Shown here: piece after piece, positions 16,893 through 26,377 of the stretch | How the letters are laid out: every line of letters begins with the position of its first letter | Numbering within the stretch: the first letter of the stretch is position 1 | Assembly (NCBI RefSeq): GCF_020177595.1 | Contig: NZ_JAHTBL010000009.1 | Coordinates: forward strand, 62,001 to 126,000 | Direction of reading: 5' to 3' | DNA: 64,000 bases | From: Cognatishimia sp. MH4019 | GTDB lineage: Bacteria; Pseudomonadota; Alphaproteobacteria; Rhodobacterales; Rhodobacteraceae | Position numbers and translations under genes: made by a program | The notes under the pieces: generated by a model | Seen by the model: the letters and a program-made list of their open reading frames with translations, nothing else | Databases searched by the model: none | What the model was told of the DNA's origin: nothing

Positions 16893-18613
16893 GCGGTGGC
16901 GGTCCGGGCCAGTGTGGTTTGCACGTCGGAGGCGTTCTTCAGCATGGATTTCAGGATCTCGTCGCGGGGGCCAAGTGCTGTGATCTGACCGGCTTCGAGA
17001 ACCATCAGGCGGTCGCATTCACTGATCGCCATGGGGCGATGGGTCATGATGAGCACGGCGCGCCCGTTGGCCTTGCAAGCCCGGATCGCGCTGTTCAAGG
17101 CATCGGATCCGTCGGCATCAAGCGCGGCATTGGGTTCATCCAAAATCAGCAGCACCGGGTCGCCATATAAGGCGCGGGCCAGCCCGATACGCTGGCGTTG
17201 GCCGCCTGACAGCGGCGTGTCGAGGCCGCGTAGCGGTGTGTCGTAGCCTTGTGGCAGACGGGTGATGAGATCATGCGCCTGAGCGGCTTGCGCTGCGCGG
17301 ATCACGGCGCTTGCATCGGGGGCAGGGGCCATTCGGGCGATATTTTCGGCGATGGTTCCGCTGAAGAGCGTCACGTCTTGCTGCAGATACCCGATATGCC
17401 GTCCCAAAGCATCGGCCCCATATTGATCAAGCGCCGCGCCGCCCAGCCGGACTGCCCCGCTGGTGGGAGGCCAGATGCCGGTCAGCACATGTGCGAGGCT
17501 GGATTTGCCCGCGCCTGAGCGCCCGATAATGCCAAGCGCTTGCCCGGGTTCGAGCGTGAAGGTAAGCCCGCGCAGCGTCGGTGCTGCGCCGTCCGGGGGC
17601 CGCGCGACAAGGCGGTCCACTTCAAGGATCGCCTCCGGGACGGGCAGGGGTGTTCGGGCAGGCTCCAGCGGCACCTTGGCAAGCAAATGGGCGAGCCGTG
17701 TCCACGCGGCGCGCGCGCGCTGAAGGCTGGGCCAATGGGCCAAGGACTGTTCGACCGGCGCAAGGCCACGGCCCAGCAGGATCGACGCGGCGATCATTGC
17801 CCCGGCGGTCATCTGGTCTTGCAGAACAAGCCAAGCACCAAGCGCCAGCATTGCCGATTGCAGGAACAGGCGGAACGCCTTGGTGGCGGCCGTGAAGCTG
17901 CCGGTCCAGTCGGTCGCGACAATTGTTTCAGATAGAGCGTTGTGCTGCAGGACCTGCCAGCGCGCCGCCATGCTGTCCTGCATCGCTTGTGCGCGGAGGA
18001 TGTCGCCGCCTTGCCGCGCTTCTTCGGCGAGGGCATACGCCTTGGTTCCGGTGTCCTGCGCTTGCTGCATCGCTGTGCGGGTCACGCGCTGGTTCAGCAT
18101 GCTGAGCAGGATCAGTGTCGCCGCCCCGGCCAGGCCAAGCCATCCCAGCATCGGATGAAACACAAAGATCATCGCCAGAAAAAGCGGCGTCCATGGCACA
18201 TCGAGAAAGGCGAGCATTGCAGGCGAGGACAAGAGCGACTGGATCGCATCCAGATCGCGCAACCCGGAGGTCGGCTGCGCGCGCGCCGCGCTAGAGGTCT
18301 GGGCGTCGAAAACGCGTCTGTCGAGCCGGGTTTGAAATTGCGCCCCAAACTGGGCCAAGATGCGCCCGCGGGCGTAATCCAGCACGCCCATCAGCGTGTA
18401 GAGCAGGGCGACGAGCATGAAGAGCGCCACCAACGTCTCTTCCGAGCGGGAGGCGAGCACGCGGTCATAGACCTGCAACATGAAAAGCGGTCCGGTCAGC
18501 ATCAACAGGTTCACGAAGACGCCGAAGAGGATGCTGTAGGCAATGATACCACGCCCCCTATCGCGGGCTTGTCGCAGCTCTTCAAAGCCAGATTGAACTG
18601 TGTTTGTCGTCAC
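16889..18613 (-). CDS. Type I secretion ABC transporter (PrtD family)
   Basis: A 574-residue half-transporter that exports unfolded proteins with C-terminal signals. Five to six helices fill residues 25-300; the nucleotide-binding domain carries Walker [10 protein letters not shown] near 368, Q-loop [10 protein letters not shown], signature LSGGQRQR and Walker [14 protein letters not shown], with a switch His in MTHRP. The absence of an N-terminal C39 peptidase places it with PrtD/RtxB-type exporters. GTG at 18611-18613 is preferred as the family starts there; another GTG at 18685 is possible. The likely cargo includes the RTX protein at 4397-5890. Confidence 0.9.
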   Translation of the reverse strand: MTTNTVQSGFEELRQARDRGRGIIAYSILFGVFVNLLMLTGPLFMLQVYDRVLASRSEETLVALFMLVALLYTLMGVLDYARGRILAQFGAQFQTRLDRRVFDAQTSSAARAQPTSGLRDLDAIQSLLSSPAMLAFLDVPWTPLFLAMIFVFHPMLGWLGLAGAATLILLSMLNQRVTRTAMQQAQDTGTKAYALAEEARQGGDILRAQAMQDSMAARWQVLQHNALSETIVATDWTGSFTAATKAFRLFLQSAMLALGAWLVLQDQMTAGAMIAASILLGRGLAPVEQSLAHWPSLQRARAAWTRLAHLLAKVPLEPARTPLPVPEAILEVDRLVARPPDGAAPTLRGLTFTLEPGQALGIIGRSGAGKSSLAHVLTGIWPPTSGAVRLGGAALDQYGADALGRHIGYLQQDVTLFSGTIAENIARMAPAPDASAVIRAAQAAQAHDLITRLPQGYDTPLRGLDTPLSGGQRQRIGLARALYGDPVLLILDEPNAALDADGSDALNSAIRACKANGRAVLIMTHRPMAISECDRLMVLEAGQITALGPRDEILKSMLKNASDVQTTLARTATA

Positions 18614-18714
18614 GATCCCGCGTCCCGCACCGAAAGCCGCCACCGATGGGCGAAGGCTTGCCGGTTCTGCATCCTGCGCTGGCACTGTTGGGCAAAACCC
18701 TTAAATATCCCTTT

Positions 18715-18984
18715 ATGACACAGAATTTCCCGCCTCTCGAAAAGCCGCGCATGATGGATCGTATGGTCCTGCCGGGTCATACCGTTCTTGGCCTTCAGCG
18801 CCTGAGCGAGGAATTATCGCTGGTCCATGTCGAAGACAGGGATGTGATTTTTCTGAAAGTGGCTTATCCGGGCAATGTGCAGTTCAACCGGATCACGCCC
18901 GAGACCGCACAGGCGTTATGCGTCGGGCTGGGCACTTGGCTGGACGACCGCGCGGCAGATGCGATGCAGACCGCAAGCGCCTGA
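18715..18984 (+). CDS. Conserved small protein, unknown
   Basis: An 89-residue cytoplasmic protein that diverges from the ABC transporter gene. It has no membrane segment or recognised motif; the middle part reads VLPGHTVLGLQRLSEELSLVHVEDRDVIFLKVAYP and looks like a small alpha/beta fold. The ATG at 18715 has no strong ribosome site, but the codon usage matches that of its neighbours. The 100 nt shared with the exporter genes suggest a common control region. Confidence 0.55.
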   Translation: MTQNFPPLEKPRMMDRMVLPGHTVLGLQRLSEELSLVHVEDRDVIFLKVAYPGNVQFNRITPETAQALCVGLGTWLDDRAADAMQTASA

Positions 18985-19099
18985 GACGCGCATGGCGCGG
19001 CTCTAGTCAGAATGAGTTGCGCAAAAACTGCTCCAATAATTTGATTTCATGCCGATAATCGCTCAGCATCGTGATTATCGTAAAAATTGTATTCTTAAC

Positions 19100-20182
19100 A
19101 TGATTTTGCATGTCATCACGAATTTCACCGCGCGGGCGGGGGCCGAAAAGATGCTGGGGCGGCTGCTATCGGCATCGGACGGCGAAGAAGCGGTCGTCGT
19201 GTCGCTGATGGCGATTTCCGAGCATAACAAGGCGCGCGTGCATGCTGCGAATGTGCGGTTTATCGCGCTGGGGGCGCATTCTCTGGTGCAGCTTGTGCTT
19301 GCGATTTACACGCTTTCAAGACTGATCTGCCGCGAACGACCGCGGGTCGTTTTGTGCTGGATGTATCATGCGATGGCGATCGGCACGCTGGCGCATCTTT
19401 TGGCCGGGCGCAGCGGTGCGCTTTACTGGACGATCCGGCAATCGCTGGACGATGTATCATCGCTCTCGCGCAGCACGCGCGCCGCGATTGCGTTTTGTAA
19501 ACGACTGTCACGACTGCCCCGTGGCATCATCTACAATTCAGCGCGGGCGCGGACCTTGCACGAAGAGGCGGGGTTTGCCGGTGGGCGCGCGACCGTGATC
19601 CCCAACGGCTTCGATTTGCCGGAAACGGTCGAGGTCGCGCCCCGGTCGCCGCGGGTCTTTGGCATCGTGGGGCGGCTGCATCCTCAAAAAGACCATGCCA
19701 CATTCTTTCAGGCGGCGGGCCTTGCCGCGCAGGACTGTCCCGATCTGCGGATCATCGCCGCGGGCCATGGGCTGGAAGCGTCAAACTCCGCCGTGACCGA
19801 GATGATCGCGCCGGCCGGGTTGCGGGCTGATCAGGTCACGCTTCTGGGCGAGGTCGAGGATATGGCGCAGGTCTATCGCAGCCTTGATGTGCTGGTGCTG
19901 TCGTCGCGCACTGAGGGCTTTCCCAACGTTGTTGCCGAGGCGATGAGCCATGCGCGACCCGTCATCACCACCGATGTGGGCGATGCGGCGCATATTGTCG
20001 GGGACACCGGCCTCACGGTGCCGCAACAAGACGTGAATGCGATGGCGTCGGCCATCGTCGCGCTTTGCAAAACGGACGCGACAGGGTATGTTTCGCTGTG
20101 CAAGCGCGCTCGTGCGCGTATTGAAGATAATTTTTTGATCAAGACCATCGCCGAGGATTTTCTGGCGAGTTTGACGTCGTAA
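19100..20182 (+). CDS. Glycosyltransferase family 4
   Basis: A 360-residue GT-B enzyme of the exopolysaccharide locus. The N-terminal domain starts ILHVITNFTARAGAEKMLGRL with the family GAE loop; the C-terminal domain has VFGIVGRLHPQKDHATF near residue 187 and SRTEGFPNVVAEAMSHARPVITTDVGDA near residue 270, the acid-x7-acid motif being E...E. This type typically makes an alpha-linked sugar from a UDP-sugar. The ATG at 19100-19102 is preferred over an upstream one in the same frame because homology begins there. It is followed by the methyltransferase-like gene after 25 nt. Confidence 0.88.
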   Translation: MILHVITNFTARAGAEKMLGRLLSASDGEEAVVVSLMAISEHNKARVHAANVRFIALGAHSLVQLVLAIYTLSRLICRERPRVVLCWMYHAMAIGTLAHLLAGRSGALYWTIRQSLDDVSSLSRSTRAAIAFCKRLSRLPRGIIYNSARARTLHEEAGFAGGRATVIPNGFDLPETVEVAPRSPRVFGIVGRLHPQKDHATFFQAAGLAAQDCPDLRIIAAGHGLEASNSAVTEMIAPAGLRADQVTLLGEVEDMAQVYRSLDVLVLSSRTEGFPNVVAEAMSHARPVITTDVGDAAHIVGDTGLTVPQQDVNAMASAIVALCKTDATGYVSLCKRARARIEDNFLIKTIAEDFLASLTS

Positions 20183-20207
20183 CGACGCCCTATTTTTAGG
20201 ATGAAAC

Positions 20208-21065
20208 ATGCATTTGACGGCACAAAACTTCTTTTCGCAAACCGCACCGGTTCCCGATCCGGCGACTGAAAGCGCATTTATCTCGGGGCTGAAGATGCGC
20301 AATGGCACGTTCAAGCAGACAAGCCCGTCGCGCTTTGCCTCGCTGGAAGACCCGCTGGCGCAGGCGTTGGCCCCTACGGTTCAGACCGTGGACGAGGTGC
20401 TCGATATCGGGATTTCGATTGGGCATACGACGGTTGAGCTGGCCGATTTCCTCAAGCGGATCGGCGGCAAGGCGCGGATCACAGGGACCGACCTGTTTAT
20501 CGATGCGCATCTGATTGAGCTGGGCGATAAGCTGCAGGTTCTGACCGACGCGCGGGGCTGGCCGCTGCAATATAGCCTGTTTGGCAGGCCGTTCCGGCCT
20601 TGGTCGTCGCGTCTGGATTATGTCACTTTGGCCGCCGTCCCGCGCGCGCTGGCGCATAAAGCATTGCGTCCCACGCTAGAGCGCAAAATCGCCCGCGCTG
20701 AGACGCGGCGGGTGCAACTCGTGGGCCAGTCTTTGCAAGAGCATGGCATTGCGAGCGTCGAGAATGACGTCTTCACGCGAACCCCTGCCTTCGAGGGGCG
20801 GTTCGATTTCATTCGCGCCGCGAACATCCTCAACAACGGATATTTTGCGCCTGAGCAACTGCGCCGGGCCATTGGCAACATCAAGGCATATTCGACTGGT
20901 GTCGGATCTCACCTTTTGGTGGTGCGCACGATTGGCGATCACAACAATGGAACGCTGTTCCAGCTGAATAACGCGATGCGCTACGATGTGGTGACGCGGT
21001 TCGGGCAAGGCTCCGAGATCGAGGCGCTGGTGCTGGGCCATTGCGACGCCACGCCGGAGCAGTGA
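20208..21065 (+). CDS. SAM-dependent methyltransferase-like protein
   Basis: A 285-residue protein with a class I methyltransferase-like core: VDEVLDIGISIGHTTVELADFLK near residue 61 is a motif I strand and loop (E/DxGxxxG-like), and ITGTDLFIDA gives the acidic residue after strand 2. RFDFIRAANILNNGYF near residue 202 is the motif IV-like strand. The acceptor is unknown; a methyl group on the polysaccharide is possible because of the place between a glycosyltransferase and a polysaccharide lyase. It stops 1 nt before the next gene begins. Confidence 0.7.
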   Translation: MHLTAQNFFSQTAPVPDPATESAFISGLKMRNGTFKQTSPSRFASLEDPLAQALAPTVQTVDEVLDIGISIGHTTVELADFLKRIGGKARITGTDLFIDAHLIELGDKLQVLTDARGWPLQYSLFGRPFRPWSSRLDYVTLAAVPRALAHKALRPTLERKIARAETRRVQLVGQSLQEHGIASVENDVFTRTPAFEGRFDFIRAANILNNGYFAPEQLRRAIGNIKAYSTGVGSHLLVVRTIGDHNNGTLFQLNNAMRYDVVTRFGQGSEIEALVLGHCDATPEQ

Positions 21066-21066
21066 G

Positions 21067-22491
21067 ATGCGCGCGCTATGGGGGCTTTTGCTCTGTGTGG
21101 GGTTTGCGCTTTCGACGCCTGTCTCAGCGCAGCCATCGCTGAGCGCCAAATTGCCGGACGGCAGCCAACGCGCGTTTCCGTCTGCCGAAGGATTTGGGGC
21201 CGCCGCCAAAGGGGGGCGCGGTGGGAAGGTCCTGTTTGTCAGCAATCTGAATGAAGCTGGTCCCGGTTCACTGCGCGCGTGCATTAAGGCCACGATGCCG
21301 CGCACCTGCGTTTTTGAGGTCAGCGGCACAATCACGTTGAACACCGCCGCTTTGGTGGTGACGCATCCCTTTCTGACGATTGCCGGTGAAACTGCGCCGG
21401 GTGGCGGGATCGCGATCCGCAACGGGCCTTTGCAGCCGCGCCCTGCGTTAGAGATCAAAACCCATGACGTGATTTTGCGCCACCTGCGCCTGCGGCCTGG
21501 TCCTCATGGGATGCCGTCATGCTGTTCCGGCGCGCTTGGTTTTTATACCTCCGAGGCGCGCGATATCATCGCTGACCATATCTCGGCCAGCTGGGGGTCG
21601 GACGAAACAATCGACTCCGAACATGCAACCAACCTCACAGTGCAATGGAGCTTTGTGACGGAGCCGTTGCTGAACGGTGGCCCCGGCAAGCGCAACCGGG
21701 CGCGCAACATGTTGATGACCCATGGCGGCGATATCAGCGTGCATCACACCCTTTTCGCGCTTGGCAAGTTCCGCAATCCGCAGTTTCAGACCGCGATCCC
21801 GGGCAGTGTTGTCGATATCGTCAACAACGTGATGTATTCGCCGATCTGGCAATATGTCGTCACGCTGTCGGACAAGCACGGGCCGATGCAGGCCAATATT
21901 GTCGGCAATTACAAGATGGCCGGGACACGCGCGATTTATGATCGGCTGATCTATCCGGCGGAGGATGGCTCGGCCGGGTTTGCAATCTTTGCCGATGACA
22001 ATCTGGACGAAACATACATGCCGGACGCGGGGGATCAGAGCGAGGCTGTGACACCTGCGTTGCGCCGGTATCTTGTGGGCACGCGGTTTGACGCTCCGCT
22101 GGTGCAGACCAGCTCGCCGAAGGTCGCTTTGCGGGAGGTTCTGGCCTGCGCCGGAGCGACGCGACCCGCGCGCGATGCGGTCGACCAGCGCATCGTGTCA
22201 TTGGTGGAGCGGCGTGAAGGTGGATTGGTGAAAAGGCACCCCGAAACGGTGGGCGGCTGGCCTGATCTGGTCTCAACGCCGATGCCACCCGATGCGGATC
22301 GCGACGGGATGGCCGATGCGTGGGAGCTATCAGTGGGTCTTGCACCCGCTGATCCCGAGGATGGCCGCGCGGATGCGGATGGGGACGGCTGGACCAATTT
22401 TGAGGAGTATCTGCACGAATTGGCAGGGGACGGGGCCGGGATGGTCAAGCTGGACGGCAGCGCACCGCTTACCGGCAGCTGTGGCCCTTAG
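21067..22491 (+). CDS. Secreted polysaccharide lyase (pectate-lyase-like)
   Basis: A 474-residue secreted protein: a signal peptide (cut after VSAQ near residue 23) and a right-handed parallel beta-helix as in PL1 pectate lyases. GFGAAAKGGRGGKVLFVSNLNEAGPGSLRACI at residues 42-73, TIAGETAPGGGI and the NxxVQWSF/HH rungs (residues 190-240) are typical. Near the C-terminus are two calcium-binding DADRDGMADAWEL- and DADGDGW-type loops, as in thrombospondin type 3 repeats. It may trim or degrade the exopolysaccharide, or cut uronate polymers outside. Its stop overlaps the stop of the convergent gene by 4 nt. Confidence 0.82.
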   Translation: MRALWGLLLCVGFALSTPVSAQPSLSAKLPDGSQRAFPSAEGFGAAAKGGRGGKVLFVSNLNEAGPGSLRACIKATMPRTCVFEVSGTITLNTAALVVTHPFLTIAGETAPGGGIAIRNGPLQPRPALEIKTHDVILRHLRLRPGPHGMPSCCSGALGFYTSEARDIIADHISASWGSDETIDSEHATNLTVQWSFVTEPLLNGGPGKRNRARNMLMTHGGDISVHHTLFALGKFRNPQFQTAIPGSVVDIVNNVMYSPIWQYVVTLSDKHGPMQANIVGNYKMAGTRAIYDRLIYPAEDGSAGFAIFADDNLDETYMPDAGDQSEAVTPALRRYLVGTRFDAPLVQTSSPKVALREVLACAGATRPARDAVDQRIVSLVERREGGLVKRHPETVGGWPDLVSTPMPPDADRDGMADAWELSVGLAPADPEDGRADADGDGWTNFEEYLHELAGDGAGMVKLDGSAPLTGSCGP

Positions 22492-23603
22492 GCGGCTTGT
22501 CTTGCGCGTCTTGTCCGGGAGGCCAGCGTGCTGTCGATCACTTGGTCCCACTGATCAAGGATACTCGACAGAGTAAAGCGTGTCGCAGCGCTGGCTTTTG
22601 CGCTCGTGGCCAGCCTTTCGCGCAGGGCGCGTTCTTGCAGCACGCGCAGCATTGCAGACCCAAGCGCTTGTGGATCATCGGTCGGGACAAGCAGCCCGTT
22701 CTCACCATCGGCGATCAACTCTGGCGGGCCCCAATCGCACCGCGTCGAGATCGCGGCCATCCCTGCGGCCATCGCTTCGGCCAAAACGTTCGGAAACCCC
22801 TCGTATCTGGAAGACAGGACAAAGCTGTCACCTTGGTCAATCCAGTCTCCGGGGGAGGTGCTGAGGCCGGGCAGGTGGACCACCGCGTTAAGGTTCAGCC
22901 CTGTGATCTGGCTTTGCAGATCATCGCGCAGCGGGCCCTCGCCATAGATGGTCAGCGTCGCGTCAGGACGGGTTTGATGGACATAGGCGAAGGCGTCGAT
23001 CAGCGTGTCGAAGCCTTTTTGGTCGGCTAGGCGTCCGACGGCGACAAAGCGCGAGGCGGCATCGCCAACTGGCGCGCGGGCGCGGGTCAAAGTGCAGGGG
23101 TTGCCTATGACATGTGCACCCTCTGCCGCGCGCGGGAGCAGGGTCGCTTTGGCCGCTTCGGTTTGCATGACGATGGCTTGCGCGCGCGGCAAGGTTGCGC
23201 GTGTCAGGTAAGGCCAAAGCGGATGCGCGGGCTGGGCTTGCGGGTTATTGCGCTCGGACACGATGACGGGCCAAGGCTTGTTGAGAGACGCCAGAAGGGT
23301 CAGCACGTTCACCTTTGTCAGAAACGAAACGACAAGATCGGGGCGCAGGTCTGCAAGTGTGCGGCGTAGCCATTGCAGACGTCCTAAAAGACTGGTTTTG
23401 CCTGCCTCGTTTTCACAGGTGCGCACGCGGATCGGGTCGGCATAGGGAAAGAAACTTTGGACCGGGTGGCCATTCAACGCCAGAACGCTGACCGTATCGC
23501 CCGCATCCGCACGGTGTCGGGCAATCAGGTTGATGACCTTCTCGGCTCCGCCTGCGCCCAGCCCCGACAGCAGAAACACGATATGCCGGGGGCGCGCGAT
23601 CAT
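22488..23603 (-). CDS. Glycosyltransferase family 4 (PglH/PglJ-like)
   Basis: A 371-residue retaining glycosyltransferase. Features are IVFLLSGLGAGGAEKVI near the start, FVAVGRLADQKGFDTLIDAF near residue 188, LTIYGEGPLRDDL and SSRYEGFPNVLAEAMAAG near residue 275 with its two catalytic acidic residues. The sequence is closest in layout to the N-acetylhexosamine transferases of the Pgl and O-antigen type. The ATG at 23601-23603 overlaps the stop of the aminotransferase, so it is the last gene of the amino-sugar operon (26994 to 22488). Confidence 0.88.
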   Translation of the reverse strand: MIARPRHIVFLLSGLGAGGAEKVINLIARHRADAGDTVSVLALNGHPVQSFFPYADPIRVRTCENEAGKTSLLGRLQWLRRTLADLRPDLVVSFLTKVNVLTLLASLNKPWPVIVSERNNPQAQPAHPLWPYLTRATLPRAQAIVMQTEAAKATLLPRAAEGAHVIGNPCTLTRARAPVGDAASRFVAVGRLADQKGFDTLIDAFAYVHQTRPDATLTIYGEGPLRDDLQSQITGLNLNAVVHLPGLSTSPGDWIDQGDSFVLSSRYEGFPNVLAEAMAAGMAAISTRCDWGPPELIADGENGLLVPTDDPQALGSAMLRVLQERALRERLATSAKASAATRFTLSSILDQWDQVIDSTLASRTRRARQAA

Positions 23604-24775
23604 GCGCTGGCGCGGGCGATGATAGAGGTCACGCACTCGGCCAGTGCGGTGGCGTCAGCTTCGCTGATCGTAGGGTCCGTGAGAAAGGCCATGCTGGTTT
23701 CGCCCAGATCGCGGGCGATGGGCAGAGGTGCGTCAACAGCGCCTTCAAAGAGCTTTTCGCGGTAGATCTCGGAGCAGCTTCCCGAAAAGGTGGGGAAGCC
23801 TGCTTCGGTTATTTCGGCAAGGATCCGGTCGCGGTCCCATCCGGGAGCCAGTCGTTCCGGCCGCACGAAGGTATAGAACCGATACCACGCATGGGTGAAG
23901 CCGGGAGCAGGCAGGGGGGTGCGCAGGGCGGGCAGGGGCGTAAAAGCGTCGGCAAAAATCCCAGCGATCCGCGTGCGGTGCGCTGTCCACTCCGGCAGGC
24001 GTTTAAGCTGCACCCGCCCGATCGCGGCGGCCATGCCGGACATGCGCAGATTGGTGCCCGGATGCTCGTGCAGCCAACGAAAGCCGGGGGCGTGCTCTGT
24101 CTCAAAGACGGTGGCGTAATCCTTGCCGTGGTCCTTATAGCTCCACGCTTTGCGCCAGAGCGTGTCGTCATTGGTGACCAGCAGACCGCCTTCTCCACCC
24201 GTGGTCATGATCTTGTCCTGACAGAAGGAGAACGAGGCCATCGTGCCAAAGCTGCCGACGGGACGGTCGTCGATCATCGCACCATGGGCTTGGGCGCAAT
24301 CCTCGATCACCCAAAGGCCGTGATCATTGGCCAGCGCCATGATCCCGTCCATGTCGCAAGGCCAGCCACCCAGATGCACGGCGATGATGCCGCGTGTGCG
24401 TGGCGTGATCTGCTTGGCGATGGTGGCGGGCGTGATGTTCTGCGTGTCGGGATCGACATCTGCAAAGACGGCGCGGCCCCCGAAAAGGGGTACACAGGAT
24501 GCTGACACCACAAAGCTACGGGGAGTGACGATGACTTCGTCGCCGGGTTGCAATCCCAGAACCTGAAGGGCCGCGTTGAGGGTGACCGACCCGTTTGCCA
24601 TCGCCAGTGCATGTTTCACACCAAGGGCTGCTGCGTATTCCTCTTCGAACGCGCGCACGTCAGGACCGGTCCAAGCGTTGACCTTGCCGGAGTGCAGAAC
24701 GGCGCTGACCGCGTCGATCTGTTCGCTGTCGTAATGGGGCCAGCTGGGCTTTGTCGGAGGTTGCGTATGGGACAT
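23600..24775 (-). CDS. DegT/DnrJ/EryC1/StrS sugar aminotransferase
   Basis: A 391-residue PLP enzyme that should aminate a keto-deoxy-sugar nucleotide, as PglE and PseC do. Substrate loops are HSGKVNAWTGPDVRAFEEEYA (N-terminus) and ANGSVTLNAALQVLGLQPGDEVIVTP. The PLP lysine lies in SFCQDKIMTTGGEGG near residue 188, with DCAQAHGA upstream. A 4,6-dehydratase at 33904-36039 could give its substrate and the formyltransferase at 25469 would act on the amine. The ATG at 24773-24775 starts the gene 10 nt after the upstream deacetylase stop. Confidence 0.9.
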   Translation of the reverse strand: MSHTQPPTKPSWPHYDSEQIDAVSAVLHSGKVNAWTGPDVRAFEEEYAAALGVKHALAMANGSVTLNAALQVLGLQPGDEVIVTPRSFVVSASCVPLFGGRAVFADVDPDTQNITPATIAKQITPRTRGIIAVHLGGWPCDMDGIMALANDHGLWVIEDCAQAHGAMIDDRPVGSFGTMASFSFCQDKIMTTGGEGGLLVTNDDTLWRKAWSYKDHGKDYATVFETEHAPGFRWLHEHPGTNLRMSGMAAAIGRVQLKRLPEWTAHRTRIAGIFADAFTPLPALRTPLPAPGFTHAWYRFYTFVRPERLAPGWDRDRILAEITEAGFPTFSGSCSEIYREKLFEGAVDAPLPIARDLGETSMAFLTDPTISEADATALAECVTSIIARASA

Positions 24776-24785
24776 TTGCTTGCTC

Positions 24786-25472
24786 TCACGCCAGATGGCG
24801 GATCAGCACAAAGCCTTCCGCCGCTTGGGCATGGACCGTCGCACCGCGCAATGTAGCCAGCGCGCGCAGGCTTTCGACAGAGCGTTCATGGGGTGCTTGG
24901 CGTGCCTGACTTTCGAACATGGCGAACGCATCGAGCTTGCGCTGGAGCGTGTCGGAGATGTCGCAAAAGACCTGTGGCAGAAACGCAGGCGACAGATAAG
25001 GCGCGTTCCAGTTCGTCTCTGACAACGTCTCATAGGCCAGAACTGTGCGCGGGAATGCCGCTTGATGCGGGCGCGCGCCGACCATGCCGGACAGGAAGAT
25101 CAGTTGATGATCGAGATGGATGTCGCCCACATGCGGTAGCAACAGCGTTCCGGGCGCGATATCGCGGATCAACGCGCCGAGGCTGGCGTTCAGGTCCTTA
25201 TGCGGGACGGAGTCCAGATCGGCGGCCGGATGATCCATCCAATGGGTTTCGTAGACGCCGATATGGGCATGGGCGCGCTTGGCCTCGGCCCGCGTGGTCG
25301 CAGCGGAGCTTTCAGAGAAGGCGGGCGGTTTGCCTGCGGTAACGACGCAGACATGCACCTCACGCCCGGCATCGGCCAGCTTCGCCATGGTCCCACCTGC
25401 GCCAAGGATCTCGTCATCGGGGTGGGGGGCCAGAACAAGGATCGGGCCATCGGAGTTGAAGACGCCGCTCAT
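24786..25472 (-). CDS. PIG-L family deacetylase
   Basis: A 228-residue zinc enzyme of the LmbE/PIG-L family that removes acetyl groups from N-acetylhexosamine derivatives. The metal and catalytic motif PHPDDEILGAGG is at residues 16-27 and the second metal His pair HLDH near residue 118. It is encoded between the aminotransferase and the formyltransferase, so it may deacetylate a sugar nucleotide or lipid-linked intermediate before further acylation. Which sugar it acts on is unknown. Its start at 25470-25472 overlaps the stop of the formyltransferase (ATGA). Confidence 0.85.
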   Translation of the reverse strand: MSGVFNSDGPILVLAPHPDDEILGAGGTMAKLADAGREVHVCVVTAGKPPAFSESSAATTRAEAKRAHAHIGVYETHWMDHPAADLDSVPHKDLNASLGALIRDIAPGTLLLPHVGDIHLDHQLIFLSGMVGARPHQAAFPRTVLAYETLSETNWNAPYLSPAFLPQVFCDISDTLQRKLDAFAMFESQARQAPHERSVESLRALATLRGATVHAQAAEGFVLIRHLA

Positions 25473-26377
25473 GCCGGAACCCCCAGCTTGCTGTGCAGTT
25501 TAGGCGGCTCGCTGGCCCCGCTCCAGCCCAGCACATCAAGGCAGCGCGCATCGCCGCACATCACGGTAAAGCGGTCGGCCTCGCGGGCCTGCACCTGACC
25601 GGGCAGGCCGATATAGCGGTTGCCCTCGGTCAGCTGTGCTTGGGTGATGACAAGGCGCTGCGCGTTGGTTTCGGTGAAAGCGCCCGGATACGGATCGCCC
25701 ACCGCGCGCACCAGACGTTCGATCCGGTCAGCGGGTTGGGTCCAGTCGATGCGGCCATCCTCGGCGGTGCGGCGCGCGCAGATCGTCGCCTTGCTGTGGT
25801 CTTGCGGGGTGCGCGGGGCCTCGCCCGCGGTAAACCGGGCCATCAGAGGGGGCAACATGCGGGCCAGTGCCTCCATCTGTTTGGCGTAAAGGCTTGCAGC
25901 GGTTTCGCTGGCGGGATCAATGGCGAAGGTTTCTTGCGCTGCGATATCGCCAGTGTCAGCCCCGTCGGCCAGCCAGAAAATTGACGCGCCAGAGCGGTCT
26001 TCGCCTTGCAGGATCGTCCAAGGGATCACCGCGCGCCCGCGCAGTTTGGGCAAGGCGGAGGGGTGAAACCCCAGCGAGGCCTTTGACGCGATGCTGCGAA
26101 ATTCGACGTTGCACAGCTGCGACCAGCCGATCACCAGCATCAGATCGGGGGCGAGCGCCTTGAGCGCGGCAATCGTTTCGGGCGCGTTGCTTTTTGCGGT
26201 GGCATGCACCGGGATGCCGTGTTCTGCCGCCAGCGGGTTCAGATCGACGAAATCGGAATGGCGATGCGCCAAATCAAGCGGGAGCGTCACCAGCAGATCG
26301 GGCGTATGCCCAAGGGGTGCAAGGGTTTCGATGGTGACGCGGGTGCTTTCGACCGCGCCGACGAGAGCGATCTTCAT
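25469..26377 (-). CDS. Sugar N-formyltransferase (methionyl-tRNA formyltransferase-like)
   Basis: A 302-residue protein with a formyltransferase core at residues 1-190 and the FMT/ArnA-type C-terminal barrel. Catalytic parts are FHPSALPKLRGRAVIPW (His near residue 104) and DGADTGDIAAQ (Asp near residue 141). Compared with ArnA and FMT, the Asn two positions before His is Gly here, seen also in other polysaccharide-locus formyltransferases; this may be a family trait or a different mechanism. Its position next to an aminotransferase suggests N-formylation of an amino sugar nucleotide rather than tRNA. It overlaps the priming transferase and deacetylase genes by 4 nt each. Confidence 0.8.
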   Translation of the reverse strand: MKIALVGAVESTRVTIETLAPLGHTPDLLVTLPLDLAHRHSDFVDLNPLAAEHGIPVHATAKSNAPETIAALKALAPDLMLVIGWSQLCNVEFRSIASKASLGFHPSALPKLRGRAVIPWTILQGEDRSGASIFWLADGADTGDIAAQETFAIDPASETAASLYAKQMEALARMLPPLMARFTAGEAPRTPQDHSKATICARRTAEDGRIDWTQPADRIERLVRAVGDPYPGAFTETNAQRLVITQAQLTEGNRYIGLPGQVQAREADRFTVMCGDARCLDVLGWSGASEPPKLHSKLGVPA

